Made by a program: the position numbers and the translations under genes. The notes under the pieces were generated by a model. It ran no database searches, was not told where the DNA came from, and worked only from the letters and a program-made list of their open reading frames with translations. From Glandiceps talaboti (taxonomy: Eukaryota; Hemichordata; Enteropneusta; Spengelidae), in contig NC_135569.1 of assembly GCF_964340395.1 (NCBI RefSeq), positions 9,032,540-9,096,539 on the forward strand: a stretch of 64,000 nucleotides of DNA, in the 5' to 3' direction. Every line of letters begins with the position of its first letter. Within the stretch, counting starts at the first letter, position 1. This document shows positions 29,666 through 43,219 of this stretch, piece after piece.

Positions 29666-31480
29666 ATTAATACCATCCATTAGAGTTGTCGATCGCTCGA
29701 TGTAGAATTGGTGGTAGCGACTTTTACTTGGTCCCCTAATCAACTACAGCTAAAATAAAATCAACCTCAGAATCGCTTCACTCTAGTATCTAGCCATGTG
29801 ATAATTTTGACTGTCGGCTCCATCGGAGTTACATGGTAGCAGACGAAAGTCATAATCCCTACACGGGGGGGGGGGGGGGCAACTGTGTATAAAATGGTAC
29901 AGGGAGCTCCTCTGAGACCTCCACTCCCAAACTGTTCTCATACCCCCCCCCCCCGGGCCAAGATATTCTTTCTGATACTAACTGTATATACAACATAGAT
30001 AATAAGGATTACTTTGAAGTGTCCCACTTACGAGAACATTGTGATAATATAATGATGTTTTCATCTTTTAAAATTATTTTGAAAAAAAGAAGAAAATTGG
30101 AAAGTAGGCAGTAAAAGTTGAATAGGAGGTTTAGGGAGCTAAGTGGGGGTGGGGTGGGTACGGGAGGGTCAGCCCTTCCGCTCTGGAGATTTTTGAAATT
30201 AAAGGACTTAAAGAATGCTCTCTGGTCGAGGTATTAATAATACGAGGTAAAATTTGAATCAAAACTAACGTTTTATCTAAATTTATAGGGGTAAAACCCT
30301 ACCTTTTGCGATACCTGTGCATGCTGAAAGTATACCCTTACTCATAGTCATACCTTAGGAGCACAAAAAAACGTGTTATGATTGGATCATTAGTTTGTCC
30401 GTAGGTGGCAGTATAAGTTGTCGTGTTGTAATTGGTTCAGTAGTTTGTCCGTAGGTGGCAGTATAAGTTGTCACCAAAATTGACCCCTTACCTAATGGAT
30501 AATTATATGCGTTTCAAAGATTAGCATATAATTACTATCTATTCGTTACGTAAGTGAATTCCTGTCATTGGTTGGTTGTTGTGATTCACAGGTGTTGTGT
30601 TGGGGTATATATGTGTTTAGAAGTCCTTTGTTCGTCAGTCTCGGTTGTCTCTGCACGATGGCAACAACAGCAATTTTTCCCTTTATGTAATATCTTATAA
30701 AGTTTGATGTCAACTGTAAATCCTTCACCTTCAAGTATTAATATCAGATTTTTCATGGATGCTGTATTTCAGTTTATAATTCAATTGTAATTTATTTGTA
30801 ACTGCTTCTGTAAGGGGGGAATCATGAAATAAAAGTGGTGGATGATTTCGGGGATACATAGTGTCCATCGTGGGGTGTTCGACAACCACCGCATACTACC
30901 GCATATATTCTGTCTTGTCTTTATTTATTAGTATGATACAGTTTAGTATAGATTATTACAACCAGGTTCATCTCCACTGTACAATGACGGAAGTCTATCA
31001 TGGGAACAAGCATTGAGTAATTTGATTGAAGCAGTCTTAAGTTTAATAAAGAAAATTTAAATTTATAGGCCAGCTGCCTAATTTTGAAAAGAACTAATAT
31101 AATATTATAATGATAAAGATAATAGGCGTTTTTGGTTTATTTCTATCTCATTCCCACAAGTCAGGGTATATTTTTCTCCTGACGCAACAGAAAATGACAC
31201 AGGGAAGTAGGAAGTCTGTAGTCTTGTTTTCTTTCCTGGGAGAGAAATAATTTGACGATTTTCAAGTTTTACACGATATGTTATCATAATTTTTTTAGCG
31301 GAAATACAAGTGTTAATGATAATGTTATAAATGTTTTGGCTATTTCATATCGTAGCAGGAGTTTCGTGCACCTTTCCCTGAGTGTATGGAACGGAAACAG
31401 ACAAGGTGAAAATCCGTATATGCACTACGTTCAAAGATCCCTTTGGTTGATTCGGATATGTTATCCGGAAATCAGTCGAG
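29666..31480. other. Intergenic region between copies B and C
   Basis: Poly-G/poly-C tracts near 29866-29878 and 29945-29954. No coding exon recognised apart from the junction-like motif at 30388-30478. Confidence 0.5.
30388..30478 (+). repeat. Two tandem copies of a motif resembling the NPL exon 12 acceptor
   Basis: TTTGTCCGTAGGTGGCAGTA occurs at about 30395 and 30448 with similar flanks. It matches the intron/exon 12 junction of A and B over about 20 bases but lacks the rest of the exon, so this is not a pseudogene exon. Confidence 0.6.
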
Positions 31481-31520
31481 GTCTTTCAAGGTCAGATGAC
31501 GTAGATGTCAGTAACCTGAC

Positions 31521-31666
31521 GCGCAGGCGCTCGAGAACAATGTTGTTTTCAATTTCATCGTCAACTACACAGCTAGCAGCTGTGTCATAAAGGTTTCTAC
31601 GATCGCTGTACTAGTATACATTGTTGACTCGGAGAGTGATCGCCTGACTAACACTTTATCATATAC
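31521..31666 (+). promoter_or_regulatory. Candidate promoter and non-coding first exon of NPL copy C
   Basis: A locally GC- and CpG-richer patch (about 31480-31560) contains GCGCAGGCGC at 31521-31530, which fits the NRF-1 palindrome, and a CRE-like TGACGTAG near 31497. A plausible donor (AC|GTGAGT) occurs at 31666/31667. Splicing from there to the acceptor at 33515 would give a 5' UTR intron of about 1.85 kb. This is inference from motifs only. Confidence 0.3.
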
Positions 31667-32149
31667 GTGAGTAATTTGATATTGAATCTAAGCGATTAAT
31701 TATTATATATATACAGATATACAGACATGTAGAGACTTTCACGGAATTTGTTTCATCTTCACCGAAATTGTAATATTTATACTACAGGACTAATCCTGAG
31801 CTCACAAGTGAATGTTACTACATACATGCTAGACTTTTTCCGATGACGAGATACGGATATGTTTACATGATATTAGTAATATTGTGTTTATACTTTACGG
31901 TCACATTACATTTTGCATTGTTCTCTGATTATAACAGCTAGCTCGGTAGGTGACCTAAGTTGACCCCGGTGCACTCGTGACGTCCAAATGTATTGTGTGA
32001 ACCTCAGACTATGGAGAGTGTAAACAAAGAGTTTAAAATAAATTCACCGTTTCAGCTTCATAGAGTAGTGTGGTGTAGATTGATTATGTAGGTTTAGCCA
32101 AGTGAACTATTAGTATTACAGCTACAAATTTTCTATTGATTTCCATTGA

Positions 32150-32760
32150 TCTAACAGACAACCACCTTGTATTTGGAAGTCTATATACAATGTTTAGTAG
32201 TCTATGTGCCCTGAACTACTAGACTGTTAATTTGGTAGTCTACATACCGATGTTTAGCAGTCTATGTGCCCTGGACTACTGCTAATTTGGTAGTCTAGAT
32301 ACAATGTTTAGTAGTCTATATGCCCTGGACTAATGCTAATTTGGTAGTCTAGATACCGATGTTTAGTAGTCTATGTGCCCTGGACCTCTGCTAATGGTAG
32401 TCTACGTACCGATGTTTAGTAGTCTATGTGCCATGGACTACTGCTAATTTGGTAGTCTATATACAATGTTTAGTAGTCTATGTGTCCTGGACTTCAGTTT
32501 TCTATCGATTTCCATTGATCTAACACAGACAACCACCTTATATTTGGAAGTCTGGATATGATGTTTAGTAGTCTATGTGCCCTGGTCTATTGCTAATTTT
32601 GAGCCTTGTCAGAGTTTGAATTTAATTAACTTCTACATTTGGTAGTCAGTTTTAACCCAGTGAACTGTTTCAGCTGTAACTCTCAGACTATCACCTTATT
32701 AATTTAGTAGTCTGGATACAATGTTTAGTTAGACTCACTGCTATTTCATGCCCTGAGCTG
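32150..32760 (+). repeat. Irregular tandem repeat with TAGTCTATGTGCCCTGGAC units
   Basis: About ten alternating, diverged units of 50-65 bases, each with (T/A)GGTAGTCTA..TAC.(A/G)ATGTTTAG.AGTCTATGTGCCCTGGAC. It lies in the putative 5' UTR intron of copy C. Confidence 0.85.
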
Positions 32761-33515
32761 ATATTTTAGTAGGTGTGGATATATAGAAATGGATGTGGTG
32801 TTTTTTCTTCAATAATTCAGAAAATTGTACCTGTATCCACACTTATAGGACCTTAACTTTCTTAATATAAAGATTAAGATAGCATGGATTCCATGCTAGC
32901 AATGGTATGTTATAGTAAAATGAACGAAACTTAAATTGCTAAAAGCTACCAGTGTCCTCGTCACTCCAAATGAATTCCAAACATAGATTTTATGGAAACC
33001 TGAGATTGAGATGTTTACTGGAAATACCAACAACTGTGATGCCATTGGCATACAATGCTTAATATGCAAATTAGTATATTATGGACATCTTCATAACATG
33101 GTCATAAGATGAGATGACAGTACAGACATTGTTGACACTGTGTATAGGCTACTTCAAGAAATAAATATTTTCCAGCTAAAACAATGGTGAATAAATTTTT
33201 ATTTACCTGTAATTATTGACACTTCTAAATCAATTTTTAGACTGCCAGGGATTGAGAAGTATAACCCAGGTAGACTAAATTTTATCAAAATTTTTATTAT
33301 TGTAGTAGATTCTCAGAATTTGTGAAAAAATCAGATTATTCTCACAAATGGAGTATTGATATGTATATTATGGTATAGCTAGAAAGTGAACTTTACATTT
33401 GTAGTACCTAGATTCATTCTATTGTATTTTTCTGGTACATGACTATCTGAAATTATTTTTTGTTTTTCAACCTGTAACTTACCTAATTGTAATTTTATGG
33501 ATTTTGTTTTTCCAG

Positions 33516-33543
33516 CTGAAATTTTTACAACTACTGACAAAAA
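33516..33543 (+). other. 5' UTR part of the first coding exon of NPL copy C
   Basis: A pyrimidine-rich stretch ending TTTTTCCAG at 33515 precedes the copy C start codon by 28 bases. This looks like a splice acceptor, so the ATG exon would be exon 2 and a non-coding exon should lie upstream. Confidence 0.6.
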
Positions 33544-36500
33544 ATGAATGGTCCAGACAAAGTTGAGGTAAATTGTTTAAAATTTCCATACAGGTTGAAT
33601 TTGTAATCTAGAATTTCATCACAAGTAAATACATGGACTTATCATTTAGAATATTGTTGTAGCTTTTTTCCCATCAAACATTTTGTGAACAAAATTGTTA
33701 TTTGTTGTAATTTTTATCAAATTTATTACATAATTTATTGCAATTACAATTAATATTAATTTATATTGATGTGTATAATCATTTTGGTATGAACTTTGAA
33801 GTGATATTTCCTAAAAAAAATTGTCAAAAATGGACTTGTATTAATTTATGTTTTGATGTTTTGAAACATACTGAAGACAAATTGCCATTATAGACTGCCA
33901 TATTGGTGAATTATAAATTGTTTACAGAATGATTTCATGACGGATTTTTGCATTAGTGGTTCAAGTGCGACTTTCCCGACTTGGTGAGCCAGCAAGTCGG
34001 GTGTCATAAAATTGTTTGCATCTCTAAAGCTATTTACAATGTCACTGATAATGGGTCAGTAAAACTGATAACAACTGATATGACATTAGGGGCTTCACAC
34101 TTAGATATTGAGCTTAGCTTTGCCTGATGTGTTATGTAATAGTGCTTTATCACATTTGTAAATATTGCCAACAAACATTATTCAGTGATAAGAAAGATCA
34201 GAAACCCCACTTCCTTAGTTAATGGCTTGATTTTTGTAATGTTTAATCTGTTCTTACAATTTTCTGGTTGAAAATAGTACTATATAACAATAAACATTGT
34301 TGAAAAACAGGCTTGTATATGTTTCCACATCTGTTTAGTACCAAAGGGGTCAAGAGTTGATATATATGTTTTGAAACACATGCAAGACAAAGTGTTATTT
34401 ATAGACTGCCATTGATGGAATTTACAGAATGGTTGTTAATCTGTTCAGGTCAAAATCCATATGTTTTCAATATTTTTGTGAATGAATTATACTTTTCCTG
34501 TGTACTGACAGCCACCAAAGAAGATTGAAATCAGGGGATTAGTAGCTGCCCCATTCACACCATTTAAAGAAGATGGGTAAGTATTATAGAACTCACTCTA
34601 ACATGAAATGCACCTCAGAAATAAACTGTATAAACTTTTGCTGGTACTTTGTTCAAGAAAAAGCAAACCCTTTCTCAGTTAAAATCAAGAAAAAATTCAG
34701 GGGTCACCGTATATGTTTTTGAACTGTTATCAAAATTAAATCATTTTTTAATCCAATATGGCCACCATCCAATATGGCCGCCAAAACTCTGGGAAAATAA
34801 AAGATTGACAATTTCCTTGAAAACAAAATGGTGAACCCCCTTTTATTATTTCAAAAGAACCAAAATGAAGCTTTCATATGGCAAAGTTTGGAGAGGTTTT
34901 AAGAACTCTGATTTTCAGTAAAATTTGACCCCAAGGCACTATCTTAAGAATGAATCTTTTACTGTGTAAAACGATTGTAGATGCCACCAGTTTGCCAGGT
35001 GTACATTAATTTTAAATAAATACAGTTGTCATAAACTGGATTATAGTGGCAGTCGCAAGCAAACAATCTGTGTATCCTGATCAGGAAAGAGTGGTACCAC
35101 ATTTGTAGTAACAGGAAATCATCTCACTAAGGAGATTTATTTCATGACCATATCTGATATTGTTCTGTGATCATCTCATAGGAAATTGCTTTGAATGAAA
35201 ACTGTCATGTCATGACCTTGACATATTTTCTGAAAAGCAGTGTCATAAAGCAAAAGAGTACAAAGATAAGGAACTGTGTAGGTGTAGAAGTGTGTCATAA
35301 CAATACATCTATCAGGCTTTCTCATCTTGAATTTACCACACTGCCCTAGAGATTTTTATTTTATTTCCATATAAAGTAACCTTAGTTTTACTGAGTCAGG
35401 CTCTATGGTCGTACAAAGTCTTGAATACAAATAGAAGGGGTGTGTTAGTTTGTTTACATTGTTTACATTCTTCAAAACAACTTCTTGATTATTTTGTTGT
35501 TTATTACTTATTGTGGACACATACATATTTATAACATTGTGGAGTCATGATGGGTTAAATGGTTAGAGTGGCCGGCTTGGAATCTGCAGGTTGCAAGTTT
35601 GCGAGCCCCATTGCTGCCATTTGTTTCTGAGTGGCTAAAGTCCTTGGGCAAGATTTGAACCATGACTGTCCACCCAGCTGTATAATTGGGGACCTGGTAG
35701 TATAGAGGTTGCAATGCGAATAGTCCTATGTGCTTATAAAGGCTGCAATGGATTGTATGCTCCCCAGGGAGTTGAGGAAGTATAAAGGGCCGTTGTACCA
35801 CTATAGATCCGAGCCAAAGGGTGATAATTATAAAGCGTTTTGAGCACAGAGTGGGAAAGCACTGTATAAAAATTAACATTATTATTACTATAACATTATA
35901 TTTGAAATGCAATTGACACCAAATACAGTCTTTCCATTATTGGGTGCCCTACATTTTCAACTGAATAGCCGAGTTAAGTAGAGCGCGTTTGTCGGCAGCG
36001 TGTATGTCGGCAGTTGGACTGGAAACTTTATAAACGTGTACAGTGTAAAAGCTGTAGCTGTCTTTTGATTCTTTTTATCAACTCTCATTTCTCTCATTTA
36101 TTGATTTCACCAGGAAATAAAAAAAACAACATACATAACAAATAAATTAACAAAATATATAAATTAAATGAAGTCAAAGAATATTCAATCAAATACATCA
36201 GTAATTCCATGGATCTGGTGGGGGTTGTAGAAATAGTTCTACAGAACTAGTCTAGCCCACAACCCTTACAGAAAGAGTTAAGTCTAAAAATAGTACTTTA
36301 TATGTAGGTTGATTGATCAGCCTAATTTGCATATCAATATATAATTTGCATATACATTATCTTGGTTATTAAACCAGGTTAAGTATTTTTTTGGTATGAT
36401 ATCAATGACAATTATAGTTTCCATGATAAATCATGTCAAATTTCTGTACTTTTGTGTTCTAATAATATACTAAATATACTCTCAATTTGAAAGCTTTTTC

Positions 36501-39500
36501 TTTAATAGTCATAAATTGAAATCATGCACTAAATTACTATAAATGTACCAGCGATTATTTGCATCGGCTGGTGCACACTTATACTAGTGGTATTTACACT
36601 GTGGTGCAATACCTGTATGCAAATGATATGTAAATGAGCATGCATTCGTTCATTCATTGTACGCAAGATCATGTGATTGTATACTGTGATTTTTACAGAA
36701 ATTTGCTGTTTCTGATAAACATATGAGATAACAAACCTGTAACACATGAATGCAAGTATGGTGTACTCTCTGAGAGTCTTACACTCCTGCTTGCAGTGTT
36801 TCTGCTGTGCTTTCACTCACTATGCTCATTATAGTATGCCAGCACAGAACACTACAAGCGTAGGGGATGATTGCACTACATTGTATGTCGCACAAGCTCA
36901 ATAAATGAACATAGTTCATTTAGAGTAAAACACCCCCCCCCCCCCCCCCCCCCCCCTCCTCGTAAACAAACGTTCACAAGTGTGACATCCCAGGTTTATA
37001 TATACGATGTGAACCATGATGAAAACTGTAGTGGTCACACCACTATGATAGATGCTATCATGCTATGTACAAAATATGACATCTGGTAAACATGAAGTTC
37101 CAACCTTATAAACCTGTTTACTGAGATGATGGTAAACCCATCAAAACACTTCCGTTAACCCAGCACCATATCTCACATTAGAAGTAAATTTTTTATGAAC
37201 TTATCAACATCTCACTTGTAAATACAGAAGCTTTTATCATTGAAGGTGTGAAAGTTTTTGAAACTTGGTTAGAAGTGTGAAAATGTGGAAGTTCAGCAAT
37301 CGCATTGATGCCAGACCCCCTCCCCTCTTAAATGGAAGAAGTTTGCTTATTTAACTTGTGTGACATTGTGCGATCATCCCTAAATACTCTGCCATTATGC
37401 CAGACTTGCACTAATTAACATGTCATCAGGTTCAGTCATAGCCTCTTTGATATATTGAAAATTGATGATTACTGAGTCAGTCATTCTCTGGAGTTTGAAA
37501 GTTTAGAAGTTTGATATTAAAACTAAAACGCCTATTACCATACTATAAGTATGTTATATAAAACTTACAGCTGTACTTATTGTAACTTGGTTATTATTGT
37601 GTTGATCAGACAATCAATTTATCCCCTGAAAATTGTTAGAATACCAATAATTAGACACTGTACATGTTAATTAGACACTGTACATGTTAATTAGACACTG
37701 TACATGTTAATTAGAGGTCAGTTGAATCCATAATTAGTATGGTAACAGATTGAAATCAGGACTTAAGCAGTGATGTTAGGGTGCTGACCCAGAAATCAAT
37801 TTAATTGGATCTATTGTACCATATTGCCATGGGTGATTCGATATTGTTCAGGGTGTGCGATATTATGATTAAATCTAACAAAACAGTTTCAAAAAACGTT
37901 CTATTTGCAGCTAGTACTGTTTTAAGACCTACAAGAAGAAGCAGCAATCAGATGTCTTGGTTTTATGTCGTTATTACTGAAAGTAGTCAGTTTATATAAG
38001 AATGACATGTAGAAATCGATTTCCCTTAAAGGCCCCCCAAACAAGAGAAAACAGAATTGTTTCTGGTCAGTGCACGCATCACCCTCGCATCAGTCTTTTT
38101 TTGGGTGTTTGTCCAGCCCATGCAATCTGCATATTCGGGGGAGAAACACAAAAGTAACCCTCCTTACCTCAGTGAAGACAACAGCAGAGCCAATTGTGAA
38201 CAAGCAAACGACATCTGCCCCACATACATGCTTGCTCTAAAGTACTAAATAAAATGAACAGTAACTGCCATAAATAGTAGACTGAGTGACAGGTTTGTTG
38301 AGAATAAAACAAACAAAAACATGTTGTCGCACCTCTTTAGACAGAATGTCCTGTCCAGAAACAATTTCATTTTTTGGCCAAATCTATAATTCTATTGCCA
38401 TATGATTTGGTTTGTTAACAGAGAGCTGAATCTAGATATCATTGATGAATATGCAGACAGACTGAAAGCAGATGGTGTGAACAGTGTATTCAGTAAGTTC
38501 TTATCTTTAAATAGCTCTCACAATATCATGTTTTAAAACTAATTCTATGCAATATAATGTAATAATACGTTGTATTGTACATCTGTTTGCAAGAGCTTCC
38601 TCTAACTTTTTACAATGATCTACTATTGTTCCTGTTCAGTGCCATAGAGCATTACATCGTATTTGATTTCAACGATATACAAATTCTTTTCATTGATTGA
38701 TTGATTTATTGATTTTGACAATTTTGAATTTAGAATGTGAGTGCTTAGTAGTGTGTGTACAAAAATTTGGCAGAAATCCATTTTATTTTGCATGTGTCAG
38801 GTATGCTTTAATTTGGCGGACAGTGCAAGGAAAACTGACACTATCTGTAAATAATTCATCCTGTCCACCTACCGTATTCAGTGCAATTGTTTTTGACACC
38901 TTTCACAATTGCAGCTGAAATAGAAATGTGCATAATCTATATAAACTGATGTTGGACTTATTTTGCTTGAAAATATGTTGCATGCATGTACAGTGTATCA
39001 GGGGGGGGGGGGGGGGTACCAGTGGCCAGTGCTTTCCCCAGGCCCCATTTTAGACCCACTTTGACCAAAAAATCAATACTCCATTTTAGACTATTACAAG
39101 TTGCTAAAAGATGAAAGTTTAGATCTAAATAAATTTTCCTCATGGCAGTTATAATTAGGTAAAGGACAATGAACCACATTTTAGACCAAGCAAAATAATG
39201 CAAAGTGGACTCTATTTTAGACAAAAGGGGCTAGAAAACGCAATGAAAATATAATAATATTATAAATTACAATTAAACACATACCTTACTGATTACTTCA
39301 AAGCAGTGCAAACTCTAATCATCTTTGTTCTTTCTACAGTCTGTGGTACAACAGGTGAAGGCGTTTCCATGACAACTGATGAAAGGAAACAAGTTGCTGC
39401 TAAATGGGTACAAGCTGCGAAAGGAAAGTAAGTGTCATATTTAATATAGAAAAATGCTGAGAAATATTTGTAGCAAAAACATGTGGTTATCTTTGTACAA

Positions 39501-42500
39501 AAGGAAAAGCTTAAAACTCATGTTACAATATGCATATCTCTACTACTGTTGGCCATTTGTTGTGACACCTAGAGTTAAAGTTTATTACAACTACATACAA
39601 CTACTCCCCCAACCCACCCCCACCCCCACCCATCCCACCCTGTAACATTATCTGTCAGTGACAATGTCAAGTTTTGTTTATTAATAAGAAAGCACTTGAG
39701 TGTCCTGAGAGGAATTTAAGTTTGTGGAAAGATTAAAATTATGCATGTGAATGGAGAATGTAATAGGATGTGTCATATATGTGGATGGAGAATGTAATGG
39801 GATCAGTATGCCCCTAAGCCAATTTGACACACTACTGATGCATACAATTTCTAGTGTTCTCAGGGCCCTATCTCTTACTATGTGGTGACTCACAAGAAAT
39901 GCCAGTTTTTCTCATTTTGACTCACAACAACAAAATTTGGCTATCATTAGAGGGCACACTGAATGGGATGTGTCATTGTATGTGGATGATGTTGGAAGAC
40001 TCTCAAGGGAATACAAGCTGCTAACAGAGTGGGATTTGGGTGAGGTTGTTTATATACAAATATATTTATGTGAATGAAACGCCAAAGCGATCAATTTTAC
40101 ATAATTTCACCAGTACTTTAATATGATTATTTTATAACTTTGTTACAGACTTGAGACTGTTACAGTACAGATAGGGGCACACAGTTTAAAGGACTCTAAA
40201 GCATTGGTGAGAATATTTTCCAGAGTTTTTGGCAGAACTGAGCTTAGTTTGGTAGCATGATAGGCCTGCGAAGTATGTGCATGTCTCTATGTATGTATGT
40301 ATATGTGTATGTATGTGTGTGTTAGCTAGCACATGTGTGTGTGTGTGTGCTTGCTAGCACATGCATGTGTCTGTGCATGTACATGTCTGTATGTGTGCTA
40401 GCTAGCACATGCATATGTATGGGTTTGTTAGTGTGTGTTCGTGTGCACACGTGTGCATTTGCACACATGTGCTTATATATATATATATTTGTGTGTGTGT
40501 GTGTGTATGTGTGAGTATGTGTGTGTATGTGTGTATGAGCTTGTGTGTGTAAAAAATTAAAAATATATATGTTGTGCTGAGTGTTTTCAGTGAAGTATTT
40601 GGTCGGAATTCATTTAAAATTCTTCATTGGCAACTTTATTAGTCCAAGTCATTTACTTGCCAGGTAACATTGACACAATTTGGTAGATTTCACAAACTAA
40701 AAAGATGCAATCAGGAGTTACAATCTGCCATTGTTGTCATCAATTCTAGGCTAAACATGCAGAAGAAATCGGTGCATCAGCTATTGCTACAATACCCACT
40801 ACATACTTTAGACCATCATCTGAAGGTACAGTACAATTGAAATAGGTGTACAGCAATGTTGATTGGTGAAGACTGATCACATGACACCTAGTCTATGATT
40901 TATTTTCAACTTGCACACTGTAGGTAGTGTTGATTGGTGAAGAACTATCACATGACACTGTAATAATATACAAAGTGTGGTGATTGTCTAACAAATACTA
41001 TAATTATAAATTTCATTATTTGTAATACAGTGTGTTCATCTTTTGTTAGTGCACCCATACTTTAGTCTATAAACACCTTAAAAATGATGGCTTGGTTGGT
41101 TAAATTAAAAAAAGTAAGTGCATGTGTACATGTTGGTGATAATTTCAGTTCATAATTATATTTCAACATTCTAAATTACTTACAAGAAATGACAATTAAA
41201 ATCAGAAGGAAACTTTGATTCAGAACCATTTCTATCAAAATTCATGAGTCTTGAGTGCCTATACCCTAACAGTGTAAGACACCTCTCATGAATATTCATT
41301 CTTCAATCATCAGTGAATATATTATTTCTGCTAACTCCCATGATGCAATAACCCATAGCAAATATACCCTATAAAGGTACAAGATCAACTTGATGTTTTA
41401 TTGAAATTGCAAATAATTGTAGGGGATGTAACATCATGAAATGACTTTCCAAAACCCATAGTTTGTGAAAATGACTTAATTTTGTGGAATGACGTTCCCT
41501 TTAACATTATTTGTTAGCTTTCAAGAATTATTTTTGGGAAAACATTCTCAAGTACGATAATGTAATTTTTTGTATAATTTTACACTTAATACAGAGGTTT
41601 TAGCCGAGTATTTAGCTGCTGTGGCAGACGCTGCACCAAGTGTTCCATTCTTTTACTACCATGTGGACAGTCTGACTGGAGTCAATAGTAAGTATACTTT
41701 TACCTTTTACCATGAATTTACGTCACATATTACATAAAACGACATGACAATATGCTAAGTTTCTAGTGCTTTTTTTTAGTATTATTTATTAGCGTCCCAA
41801 AGAGGGAACTATTACAGTGTGGGCTCCGTCAATTTATCTGTCTGTCTGTCCATCGATCGGTTTGTCCGTCCGTTCATAATATGCCATTTCTCAAACATGC
41901 AATATCCAGTTTCAATCAAACCTGGCACATGGGTGACTTATCATAAGGGATATATGCACATTACTTTGTTTCATGATATGGAAATTTGACTGAATGAAGG
42001 CCATATTTGTGGTCAAAATCAATATTTACTGCATAAGTCAAAAACTGTAATACATGTATATAGAAACCCATTCAAGTGTCTACCCCATATCACCAGGTAT
42101 ATGTTTTCATTTTTAGACCTTGACCAGTGACCTTGACTTTGCCCTTCAAGGTCATTTATCAAACACTTCGTAGTATTTATTTTTTGCCACCAATTTTGCC
42201 AAATCATGTCTCCATTCAGTTATGCATATAGGAGCAAAGTATTTCAGGGAATGTGCCTTCTAAGAAACATGTCCTTTTTATCATGAATTTACATCACATA
42301 TTAGATAACATAAGTTACCTTATTGGAGTTATCCGAAGTTTCAGTGCTTTTTGTAGCATTATATCACATTATGTTCCATATTTTGCTTTATTTTTATAGT
42401 GTTGGTGGAACGACTTTTAGAAGTTATTGATCAGAAAGTATCAATACCATCATTTCAAGGTGTTAAATATTCCACTTTTAATATGTTTGATTTTGGTCGA

Positions 42501-43175
42501 TGTCTGGTTTATGGTGGTGGTAAATATTCCATGCTTTATGGAGTGGATGAGGTAAGTAATCATTATTCAATCTATTATTACCATGTATCAGATGTTCTCA
42601 AAATACACAAGTCTTGATCTGCATACCCAACTTGAGCTGCACCCAGGCTGTACCAAAAACACACCAACACTATATACAACCAAAAAGAATATCAAGTGTG
42701 CTTTGCAAGGTTTGTTGTTGCTGTTGTTAGTTTTTTGGCGAGTTTTTTTGTTTGTTTTTTTGTTGTTTTTTTTTTGGGGGGGGGGGGGGGGGGCTTGGTG
42801 TATTTTATTTTATTTTGAAGGGAGTGTGGTAGGTGTATTAAAGGTGCACCAGAAATATGTCTAAACACTGTGCATAAGGTTCAACTGTAGTATATTTCAA
42901 GTGTGTTTTGGATGTATTTTTAGATGTGTTGTGTTCCTTCATTTGTTATTCTCCTGCTTGTAGTATAATATCAGTAACTCAATTAAACACACACCTCCTT
43001 TCAAAGTGATCTATCTGTGTACTGGGTGGACCCATTACTTTTAATGGGGGGGGGGGGGTCCTCGATGAAGACTTGCATATATTGCCATACATAGAAGTAT
43101 ACAGCACCTCTGAACTATATTGGATACTGGCACCTTAGAAATGACTTGATTGATTGATTGATTGATCAATGGATA

Positions 43176-43219
<44 letters not shown>

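Noticed and set aside
31252-31590. 112-codon frame upstream of copy C as a coding first exon
   Set aside because: No family resemblance and no in-phase splice to the copy C ATG exon, which has its own start; the area is better read as promoter and 5' UTR.
35529-35912. Minus-strand 127-codon frame
   Set aside because: It lies over a SINE and reads against the SINE's own direction; repeat-derived.
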